NCBI GenBank assembly: GCA_018823325.1
Contig: JAHJIJ010000022.1
Coordinates: forward strand, 1 to 64,000
Direction of reading: 5' to 3'
From: Alphaproteobacteria bacterium
GTDB taxonomy: Bacteria; Pseudomonadota; Alphaproteobacteria; Sphingomonadales; Sphingomonadaceae
DNA: 64,000 nt
Part shown: one piece after another, positions 24,590 to 32,489 of the stretch
Position numbering within the stretch: the stretch's first letter is position 1
How the letters are laid out: each line of letters starts with the position of its first letter
The notes under the pieces: generated by a model
The model's database searches: none
What the model saw: the letters and a program-made list of their open reading frames with translations, nothing else
What the model was told of the DNA's origin: nothing
Made by a program: the position numbers and the translations under genes

Positions 24590-25753
24590 ATGGATGACGA
24601 GCAAGCCCTAGACCACGCTGAAACGCTCTCTCCCACCGGTGATGATGCTTCTCCGGGGCGGGCGATGCGGGTGGCTGCCGCCCTGCAGGCAAAGGGCGGT
24701 GACGAGTTCGCCAAGCCCGGCAGCATCGTCGAGGTCAAGTTCGTTAAGGGCCAGTCGCTTAGCCTGACCGCTTCGCGCCTACTCGCGCTGATGATTTTGA
24801 CTGCGGGCGGTGATGCTTGGGAGGACCGTCCGCACAAGATGCGAAAGGCGGACATTCGCCGCGGCCACAAGGGCAATGAACGCATCTCGGATATGCTCGA
24901 GGAATTGCATCGCACGCTTTTCGCGGTTGATGATAAGTCCTGGCGCGGCAAGAAGGCGACGCTGCGTTTTTCGCTTATATCGTCGTCGCGCGAAGAAGCG
25001 GAAGACGAGGAGGGCGCGGACGCGGGGTGGATAGAGTGGGAGTTCACGCCCGAGGCCCGAAAACTGATCCAGGAATCGGAGACCTATGCCGTCCTGAACC
25101 GGCAGGCGGTGCTCGGCTTTCGTTCAACCTATGCGCTCAAGTTGTATGAGATCGGGGCGCTGAGGCTGCATAGGCGTCAGTCGCTCTGGAAGGGCGACAT
25201 GACGGCTCTGCGTGCGCTGCTCGGCATAGCGCCGGACGTCTACAAGGACTTCGCGCAGCTGCGCCGCAAGGTTCTCGAAAAGGCGAAGGCCGAAATAGAT
25301 CAGCTTGCCCATTTCCGCGTGGAGTGGCGGGAGATTCGCCAGGGCCGAACCGTCACTGAAATCGAATTCCGCTTCGAGCCCAAGGATGCACCAGCCCAGA
25401 TCGCGACCGTGGATGAAATCGGCCGTCACTCGGCCGGGAGGAAGGCAAGGCGCGAAGGCGATGTCGAGACCGTGGCCGTCGAGGCGGTGACGAAGGCTGC
25501 CGTGGCGGCATTGGTATCCCCGGAGAAGGCTGGGGCAGGGGAGGTCACGTTTCCGCACGGCACGATCCGCTTTGGCTCTGATGCGCTGGCCGCGATCGCG
25601 CGCTCGGCGGGCGGCGGTTGGGATATCGATCTCATTGCCGATGCCTATCGTGTGCAGATGGGCGAGAGGCTGGCGAAGCTCAAGGGCGCGAAGTTGATCG
25701 CCTCCTGGACCGGCTTCTGCGAGAGTTTTCTGGCTAGGCGCGGGCGCCCCTGA
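24590..25753 (+). CDS. repA: Rep_3-family replication initiator
   Basis: A 387-residue initiator. The centre (residues 50-240) shows the tandem winged-helix layout of Rep_3 proteins: SLTASRLLALMILTAGG, then AVLNRQAVLGFRSTYALKLYEIGAL and DFAQLRRKVLEKAKAEIDQL. It binds iterons to open the origin and load helicase. The C-terminal 120 residues (from about 265) are an extension with a helical FGSDALAAIARSAGGGWD region, common in alphaproteobacterial members. The ATG at 24590 lies 39 bases after the -10 element. Iterons lie upstream, and parAB follows in the same orientation. Confidence 0.92.
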   Translation: MDDEQALDHAETLSPTGDDASPGRAMRVAAALQAKGGDEFAKPGSIVEVKFVKGQSLSLTASRLLALMILTAGGDAWEDRPHKMRKADIRRGHKGNERISDMLEELHRTLFAVDDKSWRGKKATLRFSLISSSREEAEDEEGADAGWIEWEFTPEARKLIQESETYAVLNRQAVLGFRSTYALKLYEIGALRLHRRQSLWKGDMTALRALLGIAPDVYKDFAQLRRKVLEKAKAEIDQLAHFRVEWREIRQGRTVTEIEFRFEPKDAPAQIATVDEIGRHSAGRKARREGDVETVAVEAVTKAAVAALVSPEKAGAGEVTFPHGTIRFGSDALAAIARSAGGGWDIDLIADAYRVQMGERLAKLKGAKLIASWTGFCESFLARRGRP

Positions 25754-25760
25754 GCCGAAG

Positions 25761-25774
25761 TTGCACCGGTGCAA
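25761..25774. promoter_or_regulatory. Palindrome copy 1 (TTGCACCGGTGCAA), repA-parA gap
   Basis: A perfect 14-bp palindrome sits eight bases after the repA stop. Its core reappears as an 18-bp perfect palindrome in the parA-parB gap (27157-27174). It is a candidate centromere (parS) or ParA/ParB operator. Confidence 0.6.
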
Positions 25775-25788
25775 TTTGGGTTGAACGG

Positions 25789-25804
25789 CCCCCAAGAGGT
25801 CAGG
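25789..25804 (-). repeat. Solitary iteron upstream of parA, inverted
   Basis: CCTGACCTCTTGGGGG on the minus strand is opposite in direction to the main array. It lies between palindrome copy 1 and the parA promoter. The same 16-mer recurs inside parB (28015-28030). It could couple Rep binding to partition-gene expression or to plasmid handcuffing. Confidence 0.65.
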
Positions 25805-25890
25805 TTGCAGGCGTGGGTAGAGGCCCGCGGTGTCGATTGCGGCCAAATCGCCCCCCGCTTCCAGTCGGACTTGCGAAAATGAGCCTTTGA

Positions 25891-25920
25891 TTGACCTAAA
25901 AGTGCAAATTGAGCTATGCC
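25891..25920 (+). promoter_or_regulatory. Candidate parA promoter
   Basis: TTGACC (25891-25896) and TATGCC (25915-25920) with an 18-base spacer lie just ahead of the parA start. They support starting parA at 25948 rather than at the earlier TTG at 25909, which falls inside this promoter. Confidence 0.45.
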
Positions 25921-25947
25921 GTATCTAGTTTCGCAAGGGGGCATCTT

Positions 25948-27147
25948 TTGGCTGCAATCGACATCGAGGGCACGCAGGATCTGCTGTCCGTCTCAACGCT
26001 CGCACAACGGACTAGCTCTGTCCTCGAACGACTCCGCGACTCTGCGCGGAGTGCGCGGGCGGACGAGCGCCGCGAGCCCACTTTCCCGATCGGCAAGGCC
26101 GCGGAACTGGTGGGCCGAACGCCCGCAGCCATTCGAGAGGCCGAGAAGGACGGCCGCTTGCCGCCGCCTCCGCGAACCGAGAATAATCGGCGTGTCGGTT
26201 ATACTTTGGCGCAGCTCAACGACATGCGGGGGCTGTTCGGCACCCGGCCTTGGCGCGCTGCCAGTGATCCTTGCTGCGTCATCGCGGTGCAGAACTTCAA
26301 GGGCGGGGTCGGTAAGTCGACCCTTTCGGTGCATCTCGCGCAATATCTCGCGATCAAAGGCTACCGCGTGGCCTTGATCGACTGCGATAGCCAAGCCTCG
26401 GCGACAACCTTGTTCGGCTATGTCCCGGACCTCGACCTGACCGAGGAGGACACACTCTACCCCTTCTTGCGGCACGACGACATGGCGTCGCTCGACTATG
26501 CTCTGCGCAAGACCCATTTCGACGGGCTCGAGCTTATTCCGGCTAATCTCCGGCTGTTCCAGTCGGAATATGAAATCGCTGCGCGTATGGCGCAGGGACA
26601 GCCGACCCTCATAGATCGGATGGCGCAGGGCATCGCCAGCATCGCGGACAGGTTCGATGTCGTTGTCCTCGATCCGCCGCCCGCGCTGGGCGCGATTTCG
26701 CTGTCCGTGTTACGCGCCGCCAACGCTCTTGTTGTGCCGGTGCCGCCCACCGTGATGGATTTTTCCTCGACGGCGGCCTTCCTCGCCATGCTCGACGAAA
26801 CCATCGAAACGCTTGCGGAACGCGATATGGCTCCGTCCCTGCAATTCCTTCGGTTTGTCGCATCCAAGGTGGATGAGAACAAGTCGATGCAGAAGGAATT
26901 ACTCAACCTGATGCGGACGCTCTTCGGCCATGCGATGACGCGCACACCGCTAAAGGATTCGGCAGAAATCGACAATGCAACGGCGCGGCTGATGACCGTC
27001 TATGAGCTCGATGGCCCGGTCACCAGTTCAGCGGTGCGCAACCGCTGCCTTGCCTATCTCGACGGTGTGAATAGCGAAATTGAGGTCGATATCCGATCGA
27101 TGTGGCCTAGTCATCTTGGACGGCTCCGCAAGGAGGCACTCGCCTGA
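25948..27147 (+). CDS. parA: ParA plasmid partition ATPase
   Basis: A 399-residue P1-type ParA. An N-terminal MerR-like helix-turn-helix (FPIGKAAELVGRTPAAIREAEKDGRL) should let it repress its own operon. The ATPase carries the deviant Walker A FKGGVGKST, then ALIDCDSQASATTLFG (A') and VVVLDPPPAL (Walker B). With ParB it positions plasmid copies before division. The TTG at 25948 was chosen because AGGGGG lies six bases upstream. The perfect palindromes on either side of the gene are its likely regulatory or centromere sites. Confidence 0.9.
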   Translation: MAAIDIEGTQDLLSVSTLAQRTSSVLERLRDSARSARADERREPTFPIGKAAELVGRTPAAIREAEKDGRLPPPPRTENNRRVGYTLAQLNDMRGLFGTRPWRAASDPCCVIAVQNFKGGVGKSTLSVHLAQYLAIKGYRVALIDCDSQASATTLFGYVPDLDLTEEDTLYPFLRHDDMASLDYALRKTHFDGLELIPANLRLFQSEYEIAARMAQGQPTLIDRMAQGIASIADRFDVVVLDPPPALGAISLSVLRAANALVVPVPPTVMDFSSTAAFLAMLDETIETLAERDMAPSLQFLRFVASKVDENKSMQKELLNLMRTLFGHAMTRTPLKDSAEIDNATARLMTVYELDGPVTSSAVRNRCLAYLDGVNSEIEVDIRSMWPSHLGRLRKEALA

Positions 27148-27156
27148 TGCGCGCGA

Positions 27157-27174
27157 AATTGCACCGGTGCAATT
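27157..27174. promoter_or_regulatory. Palindrome copy 2 (18 bp), parA-parB gap
   Basis: AATTGCACCGGTGCAATT is a perfect 18-bp palindrome between the parA stop and the parB ribosome site. It is the longer copy of the element at 25761-25774 and a candidate parS. Confidence 0.65.
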
Positions 27175-27194
27175 CTGGTTAGAAGGGCAGGATC

Positions 27195-28208
27195 ATGAGC
27201 AAGAAAAACGCCAACTTTGCGGCGGATCTGGTCGCCGGAATCGACCCCGCACCACAAGCCTCGGCCCCGCGGCGCGCTGGCATTGGGGCAAGCGCGCTGG
27301 CCGGCCGAGAGAGCCGATTGGCCGAATTGGCGACGGGCAGCATCGTCTCACGCACCCATGAACTGGTCGATCCGGCACGGTGCCGCATGTGGGCGGGTCA
27401 TAACCGCGAATATGCGCTGCTTAGCGAAGAACGGTGCGCGGACCTTATCGAGAGTATCAAAGCGCAGGGCAAACAGGAGATGCCTGCCATTGTTAGGCGG
27501 GTGAAGGATGACCCTGCCTTCGATTTCGAGGTGATCTGCGGTGCGCGCCGGCATTGGACGATCAGCTGGCTACGTGCCCACAACTATCCCGATTTCCGCT
27601 TTCTGGTCGATGTTCGTAGCCTCACGGATGAAGAGGCTTTTCGGCTCGCAGACCTCGAGAACCGGGCGCGTGATGATCTCACCGATCTGGAGCGCGCACG
27701 CGACTATTTGCGCGCCCTCGACGCCTATTATGAGGGGCGGCAAAAGATCATGGCCGAGCGAATCAATGTCACAGAAAGCTGGCTCAGTCGTTACCTTGAC
27801 CTCGCCCGGCTGCCGTCGGAGCTGATGGCTGCCTTCACAGCCCCGCAGGATCTGAGGATCAAGCATGTCACCGCGATCAAGCCGCTCCTGAAACCCGAAG
27901 ACCGACGCCAGCGGGTATTTGCTGAGGCGGGGCGTCTTGGCCAGGTACAGTCTGAGCTAACGGTGCCGATGCCGGTTCCGGATATCATTCGCGCCCTCGC
28001 TTTGGCAGCCGATCCCCCCAAGAGGTCAGGATCCCCCAGGAAGTCAGGAAAGGCCGAAACGATCATGTGCCAAACAGGAAGGCCCTTGCTGAAAGTGGAG
28101 GGGGTGGATCGTAAAGGTCTCAGACTTACCCTGCTTCCACATGGCGGCGGTGCGCGGGCTGATGTCGAAGCCGCGTTGAAAGCGCTCCTCGACAAGCATT
28201 GGGCATAG
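27195..28208 (+). CDS. parB: ParB partition protein
   Basis: A 337-residue ParB/RepB-family protein. The N-terminal basic tail is followed by the ParB domain: LSEERCADLIESIKAQGKQEMPAIVRR, then GARRHWTISWLR and DLENRARDDLTDLERARDYLRAL. A helix-turn-helix comes next (NVTESWLSRYLDLARLPSELM), then a basic C-terminal part. It binds the centromere and stimulates ParA. AAGGGCAGGATC precedes the ATG. Codons for residues 274-285 contain two inverted iterons (28015-28030 and 28033-28048), so the DNA is both coding and a probable Rep-binding site. Confidence 0.9.
   Translation: MSKKNANFAADLVAGIDPAPQASAPRRAGIGASALAGRESRLAELATGSIVSRTHELVDPARCRMWAGHNREYALLSEERCADLIESIKAQGKQEMPAIVRRVKDDPAFDFEVICGARRHWTISWLRAHNYPDFRFLVDVRSLTDEEAFRLADLENRARDDLTDLERARDYLRALDAYYEGRQKIMAERINVTESWLSRYLDLARLPSELMAAFTAPQDLRIKHVTAIKPLLKPEDRRQRVFAEAGRLGQVQSELTVPMPVPDIIRALALAADPPKRSGSPRKSGKAETIMCQTGRPLLKVEGVDRKGLRLTLLPHGGGARADVEAALKALLDKHWA
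28015..28048 (-). repeat. Two iterons inside the parB coding region
   Basis: CCTGACCTCTTGGGGG (complement of 28015-28030) and CCTGACTTCCTGGGGG (complement of 28033-28048) lie head to tail, 18 bases apart, on the minus strand within parB. The first is identical to the copy at 25789-25804. Confidence 0.75.
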
Positions 28209-28285
28209 TTGGTTTCAGGTGCGCTTGGCGTGGCTTTGGTGTGTGGCGGGTCGTTTGAAATACTGCCAGTTCGCGCAAACGAAGG

Positions 28286-28320
28286 TTTCATTGAAACGCT
28301 ACGCTTTTGGGTGCATATAA
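28286..28320 (+). promoter_or_regulatory. RES-Xre operon promoter with inverted-repeat operator
   Basis: TTGAAA (28292-28297) and CATATA (28315-28320) are 17 bases apart. The -35 element is covered by GTTTC-ATT-GAAAC (28286-28298), a likely binding site for the Xre-type antitoxin. Confidence 0.55.
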
Positions 28321-28338
28321 GAGGCAAGGAGTGCACTC

Positions 28339-28689
28339 ATGCTTGCCGCTTTTCTGGATGACATTCGCGAAGGTGACATGATCGCGCCGCGCCGCATGGC
28401 GGAACGCCTACGTCTGCCGATGACGCGGCTGTCGCGGCTCGCCCACCTTAATCGCAACACGATGACCGCGCATCCGGGCAGCCCCGCCGTGCAGGCCAAG
28501 CTGGGCGAAATTGCCCGGATTATCGCGCGCGCCGCCGACCTTGCCGGCGACGAAGGCAAGGCGATCATCTGGTTCAAGCATCAGCCGCTCCCTGGCTTTG
28601 GCAAGACGGCCGAGGAATTGGTCGAGGATGGCCATGCTGATGTCGTGATCGAGGATCTCGATCGTATGGCCGCCGGTGTTTATTCCTGA
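28339..28689 (+). CDS. Antitoxin, Xre/MbcA/ParS toxin-binding family
   Basis: A 116-residue protein. Its N-terminal helix-turn-helix region (MIAPRRMAERLRLPMTRLSRLAHLNRN) is followed by the DUF2384-type C-terminal domain that plugs RES toxins: ARIIARAADLAGDEGKAIIWFKHQPLPGFG, then TAEELVEDGHADVVIEDLDRMAAGVYS. It neutralises the adjacent toxin and probably represses the operon through the inverted repeat upstream. AAGGAG precedes the ATG. The toxin gene follows after 65 bases. Position next to parAB fits plasmid stabilisation. Confidence 0.88.
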   Translation: MLAAFLDDIREGDMIAPRRMAERLRLPMTRLSRLAHLNRNTMTAHPGSPAVQAKLGEIARIIARAADLAGDEGKAIIWFKHQPLPGFGKTAEELVEDGHADVVIEDLDRMAAGVYS

Positions 28690-28754
28690 CGCGGTTCACT
28701 CTGGTTCACAGGCTTGACCGTGGCCGTGTTTCCGCACGCTGGTAGTGCGGCGCA

Positions 28755-29279
28755 ATGACCTATGCTCTTGCGCCGTTGTCGCTTCCGCTCTGGCGGATGA
28801 TCGGGATCCGCCATCAGTTCAGTCCGACGTCCGGAGAAGGCGCGCGGCTCTATGGCGGCCGCTGGAACCGGAAAGGACAGTTGGCCCTCTATCTCGCGGC
28901 CGATGCGGTCACGGCGGTGGCGGAATACTATCAGGGGTTGCCCAAGCCGGGGACGCTGGTCCCCTATCAGCTCGACGCGGCGGCAATCGCGGATCTCACC
29001 ACCGGCACGGCCGGTCCGTGCGACGCACGGGTCGCCGAGGCGATGGCGGCGCATTGGAAAGCCCAAGCGTTGCTCGATGGCAAGACGCCGCCGAGTTGGG
29101 CGCTGGCAGAGGAATTGATCGCGGCGGGTGCGCAGGGTGCGCTTGTGCCGTCGGTCCAGAATCCCGGTGGTCGGAACCTGGTGTTGTGGCACTGGTATGA
29201 TCAACTGCAGGATCAGGACGGGGAAGGGGCTGCATTGACGGTCCTTGATCCAGACGATGCCCTGAGACATCCCCGCTAG
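28755..29279 (+). CDS. RES-family NAD-degrading toxin
   Basis: A 174-residue protein with the RES signature: GEGARLYGGRWNRKGQLALYLAADAVTAVAEYYQ, with the conserved Arg and Glu, and SVQNPGGRNLVLW near the C-terminus with the conserved Ser and Asn. Characterised RES toxins (ParT, MbcT, Res) degrade or transfer from NAD+ and stop growth. It acts in the cytoplasm and is inhibited by the Xre partner encoded upstream. The pair should act as an addiction module. It overlaps the convergent gene ending at 29276 by four bases. Confidence 0.88.
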   Translation: MTYALAPLSLPLWRMIGIRHQFSPTSGEGARLYGGRWNRKGQLALYLAADAVTAVAEYYQGLPKPGTLVPYQLDAAAIADLTTGTAGPCDARVAEAMAAHWKAQALLDGKTPPSWALAEELIAAGAQGALVPSVQNPGGRNLVLWHWYDQLQDQDGEGAALTVLDPDDALRHPR

Positions 29280-30442
29280 AGTTGGCCCGCACTGCCGGCG
29301 AGCAGCCGGTCGATCTCGGCCATCGCCGCGTCGAACTCGGCAAGCGCCGGTCGGGGGAGGGCGAGAGCGGGATCCAGGGGCGCCGACAGCCGATCCCTTC
29401 GCGACGCGTCGGCGACCAGCAGCACCTTGCCCTTGATGCTCTCGCGCCGGGCGAGGCCTGCTGCGGTCAGGGCGTCGCCGATCGCATAGGTGCCGCGCCG
29501 ACTGACTCCGAACGCCGAGCCGATCTGATCGAGCCCGAGCGGCGCGAACGCGGCGAGCAAAGTCCACACCTGCGGTGCCCGCGCACTCGATCGCAGGTGC
29601 CCCAGGTGCTCGCCCATCAGCGCCGCGCGCCTCCGCGCGTCCGCGACCAGGTCTGAAAGCCGCATAGCGCTGGCGTGCAGGCTGTGGGCGGCCAGCAGCG
29701 CGCGTTCGCCGGGCCAGAGCTGCGGCTGCAGCGCTTGCGCCGTCACGGCGCCCGGGCAGGGGAGGGGGAGCCGCCACGTCCCGCACGCACTCAGCACCCG
29801 CCCCAGCGCCGCATCGACCGCCCAGAGCGGGGTACGTGGGGCGGCCTGCTCGACCGCGACTTTGCGCCCGCTGAGCGAAAGGCTCCGCACCGTGCGCTCC
29901 ACCGGCGCGAACAGGGGATCGGCACGCAGCAGGGCGTTGAGACGGGCCAGACCCGTGAAGGGCAGGGCGGAATCGTCGTTCATGCTGGCCTGTTTGGTCA
30001 GGTCGGCGGCCTTTGCCAGCGCCTCGTCCCCCAGCGCGTCTTCGGCATGGGCTGGACGGTCGGCCCCAAAGCGAGCAGCCAGAGCGATGGTCTGAGCGGC
30101 GTCGGCGAGCGGTTCCCACGGATGATGGCTGAGTTCGCCCAGCAGGGCGCGGACCACGGCATAGGCGGAACAGCAAGTGAGGGGCGTCTCTTGGGGGCCG
30201 CGGTCGAGTCCGGCGAACCATGTGTGGAAACGCAAGGTCGCGTCGGTGAACCCCGATTGTGCCAGCGCCGCGAGCAGCACCTCGCGCAGCAGTCCTACGC
30301 AGAACAGCCGTTTTTCGGCATCGGTAAGCCCGACGAGAAGCCCGTCGAGCCGGCCGAGCGCCAGCGTGCATGTGGCCTGTGCCACGGCAAGCTCTTCGGG
30401 CGAAACATCCGCATCGGCGGCAAGGGGATGGAAGGCCTCCAT
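29276..30442 (-). CDS. Hypothetical protein with C-terminal winged-helix-like region
   Basis: A 388-residue soluble protein that I do not recognise. It is Ala/Leu-rich and helical throughout. Residues 280-360 (RSSARAPQVWTLLAAFAPLGLDQIGSAFGVSRRGTYAIGDALTAAGLARRESIKGK) look like a winged helix-turn-helix, suggesting DNA binding. The N-terminal two-thirds is helical, with Cys/His clusters but no clear motif. It is divergent from the tyrosine recombinase, with a perfect palindrome between them (30504-30527), so it may regulate or assist that recombinase. The ATG at 30442 was chosen; a TTG at 30478 would add twelve residues. Confidence 0.6.
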   Translation of the reverse strand: MEAFHPLAADADVSPEELAVAQATCTLALGRLDGLLVGLTDAEKRLFCVGLLREVLLAALAQSGFTDATLRFHTWFAGLDRGPQETPLTCCSAYAVVRALLGELSHHPWEPLADAAQTIALAARFGADRPAHAEDALGDEALAKAADLTKQASMNDDSALPFTGLARLNALLRADPLFAPVERTVRSLSLSGRKVAVEQAAPRTPLWAVDAALGRVLSACGTWRLPLPCPGAVTAQALQPQLWPGERALLAAHSLHASAMRLSDLVADARRRAALMGEHLGHLRSSARAPQVWTLLAAFAPLGLDQIGSAFGVSRRGTYAIGDALTAAGLARRESIKGKVLLVADASRRDRLSAPLDPALALPRPALAEFDAAMAEIDRLLAGSAGQL

Positions 30443-30503
30443 GCCGGGACGTGTAGTGAAACGCAAAACACTGCACAACTACTCTGACGGTTGGTAAGTC
30501 AAC

Positions 30504-30527
30504 ATGTGATAATTGCAGTTATCACAT
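30504..30527. promoter_or_regulatory. Palindromic operator between divergent genes
   Basis: ATGTGATAA-N6-TTATCACAT has perfect 9-bp arms. It lies 62 bases upstream of the winged-helix-like gene and 63 bases upstream of the integrase, next to a possible promoter TTGACC-N18-TACAAG (30536-30565). It is a good candidate target for the helix-turn-helix protein. Confidence 0.6.
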
Positions 30528-30589
30528 ATCCGGAATTGACCTCTCTTTATTAGGTGGCGTACAAGCCCGCCTGAGGAGCGTGGCACGTC

Positions 30590-31828
30590 ATGGGCACCGA
30601 TACCGCCCGAGAAGAGCGAGAATCCGTTGTAGCGGCCGCTGAGACTGCGCTGACGCCCATTGCGCCGTTAGGCGACCTTCCATGGGCGATCGTGCAGATG
30701 AGGGCTGTCGAGCCGATCGTCGTGAACGAGGCGCTGATCGCCGCCTATCAGGCCGCATCGTCGCCCCACAGCGTCCGCGCGCTGAGATCCGATATTGAGG
30801 CGTTCGATGCGTGGTGTCGCCGCACACAGCGAATTGCACTCCCGGCGACGCCTGAGATGGTCGCCGACTATCTCGATGCGCGCGCGGGGGAGGGTGCCAA
30901 ACCCGCCTCGCTCGGTCGCTACAAAGCGTCGATCGCCAAGGTCCATCAACTGCTCGAACTTAAGGATCCGACCCAGGCGCCATTGGTGAAGCTGCGTCTG
31001 GCGGCGATCCGTCGGAGAACTGGCACGGCGCAAAAGCAGGCGAGGCCGCTGCGATTCAAGGGGCCAGTCAAGGATGTCGAGCGGGACCAGGCTCGCGGGC
31101 TCAACATTCGCGCGCTGCTGGAGGCCTGCGGCGACGATCTGCCGGGGCTGAGCGATCGCGCGTTGCTGTCGGCGGCTTATGACACGGGCCTGCGCGCCTC
31201 CGAACTAGTGGCGGTTGCGGTGGAGCATATCGTGGACGCTCTCGATCCGGAGGCACGGCTGCTCGAAATCCCGCGCAGCAAGGCGGATCAGGAGGGGGAG
31301 GGGGCGACCGCATTTATATCGCCTCGCTCGGTACGGGCTATTGCGGCGTGGCGCGCGGCCTCGGGGATCGCCGCGGGCCCGCTGTTTCGGCGCGTGCAGG
31401 TGCGGCGCTATAAAGCGAGGCTGGCGGATCCGGGCCGGCCGATCGCCAGCATCTCGGGGCGTGAGGCCTGGGACCTGCGCAAGACGCTGCCCAAACGCGC
31501 GATGGCGGCGCGGGTGGAGTACGATGTCGGCGAGGCCGCACTACACCCGGGATCGATCGGCCCGATCTGGCGACGGATCATCCAGCGGGCGTTCGATCGC
31601 GGGGCGCTCGGCGACTTGACCGCTGATGATCTGGTGCGGCTGCTCAAGGGGATCAGCGCCCACTCGACGCGGGTGGGACTCAACCAGGACCTGTTCGCCA
31701 GCGGCGAGGGCCTCACTGGCATCATGGACGCGTTGCGCTGGAAAAGTCCGCGCATGCCGCTCGCCTATAATCGCAACCTTGCCGCTGAGCAGGGTGCGGC
31801 CGGGCGGCTGATGGCGAAGCTAGGCTAA
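30590..31828 (+). CDS. Tyrosine-type site-specific recombinase
   Basis: A 412-residue integrase. The N-terminal SAM-like core-binding domain (SVRALRSDIEAFDAWCRRTQRIALPATPEMVADYLDA) precedes the catalytic domain. Catalytic residues are visible: Arg in TGLRASELV, Lys in PRSKADQ, His-x-x-Arg in SAHSTRVGL, Trp in DALRWKS and Tyr in PLAYNRN. It could resolve plasmid dimers or move a cassette. No attachment site was recognised in the flanks. An extra segment of about 90 residues lies between the Lys and His-Arg boxes, making it longer than XerC/D. Confidence 0.88.
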   Translation: MGTDTAREERESVVAAAETALTPIAPLGDLPWAIVQMRAVEPIVVNEALIAAYQAASSPHSVRALRSDIEAFDAWCRRTQRIALPATPEMVADYLDARAGEGAKPASLGRYKASIAKVHQLLELKDPTQAPLVKLRLAAIRRRTGTAQKQARPLRFKGPVKDVERDQARGLNIRALLEACGDDLPGLSDRALLSAAYDTGLRASELVAVAVEHIVDALDPEARLLEIPRSKADQEGEGATAFISPRSVRAIAAWRAASGIAAGPLFRRVQVRRYKARLADPGRPIASISGREAWDLRKTLPKRAMAARVEYDVGEAALHPGSIGPIWRRIIQRAFDRGALGDLTADDLVRLLKGISAHSTRVGLNQDLFASGEGLTGIMDALRWKSPRMPLAYNRNLAAEQGAAGRLMAKLG

Positions 31829-32096
31829 CTGTAAGTGTCAGATCAGCGCTACTTCCATTCTGAGGTGAGTTTAGGTTTTCAGATGCGCTGAGCAATAGTT
31901 TTGATGCCTGCAGTCAGCCTATTCTGTCGGAATGTTATGCCCGTGAAACCGTTCTGATCATGCGCCAAGTCGACGGTCAGGATTTAGCCACGGTCACTTC
32001 ATCGAACACACAAAATGCATGATATAACGGTACACCAAAGCCGAGCTCACGAAAGGAAGCCTTTTCTGACTTGATCATTATGCTATAGCCCGTTCG

Positions 32097-32432
32097 ATGG
32101 GACGCTTCCTAGCCCTCATACTCATGTGCCTCGTCTCACTATCGTTGATGGTGGGCGCGATTGCGCATGCTGCCGAACCCATCGGTTGCCTCGATTCGAA
32201 TGTCGCGGCAGGTCTCGGTCATGCCGATGGCGATCGGGATGAGGTCCCATCTGACGACGGCAAGGCGACGCCGCACCATCACGGCGGTTGCCATGGCCAC
32301 CAGATTGGCGAGCCTGTGAAGGACGGCTTCGTACCCGTAGTACATCTGCGGACCGCGTCGCCTGTGCTTGGGAACGCGACGAATCTGGTTTCCACTCTGA
32401 CAGCTCCCGCGCACCGCCCTCCGAAAGCCTGA
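32097..32432 (+). CDS. czcI: CzcI-like periplasmic protein heading the czc operon
   Basis: A 111-residue protein with a signal peptide (MGRFLALILMCLVSLSLMVGAIAHA), a metal-binding-looking HHHGGCHGHQ segment and a C-terminal HRPPKA. It resembles the CzcI-like product at 14622 in layout. Such proteins precede czcC in sphingomonad and Cupriavidus czc operons and affect induction. Function here is inferred from position. czcC begins 58 bases downstream. Confidence 0.7.
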   Translation: MGRFLALILMCLVSLSLMVGAIAHAAEPIGCLDSNVAAGLGHADGDRDEVPSDDGKATPHHHGGCHGHQIGEPVKDGFVPVVHLRTASPVLGNATNLVSTLTAPAHRPPKA

Positions 32433-32489
32433 CAATTCTAACCTGCTCCCTCTGGGGGCTTCTTCGGAATTGTCAGGAGTCTTTCGATC

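Noticed and set aside
28680..30476. A 598-codon minus-strand open frame
   Set aside because: It is Arg/Pro-rich and overlaps the 29276-30442 gene in another frame and the RES toxin on the opposite strand. The alternative frames have coherent protein features.
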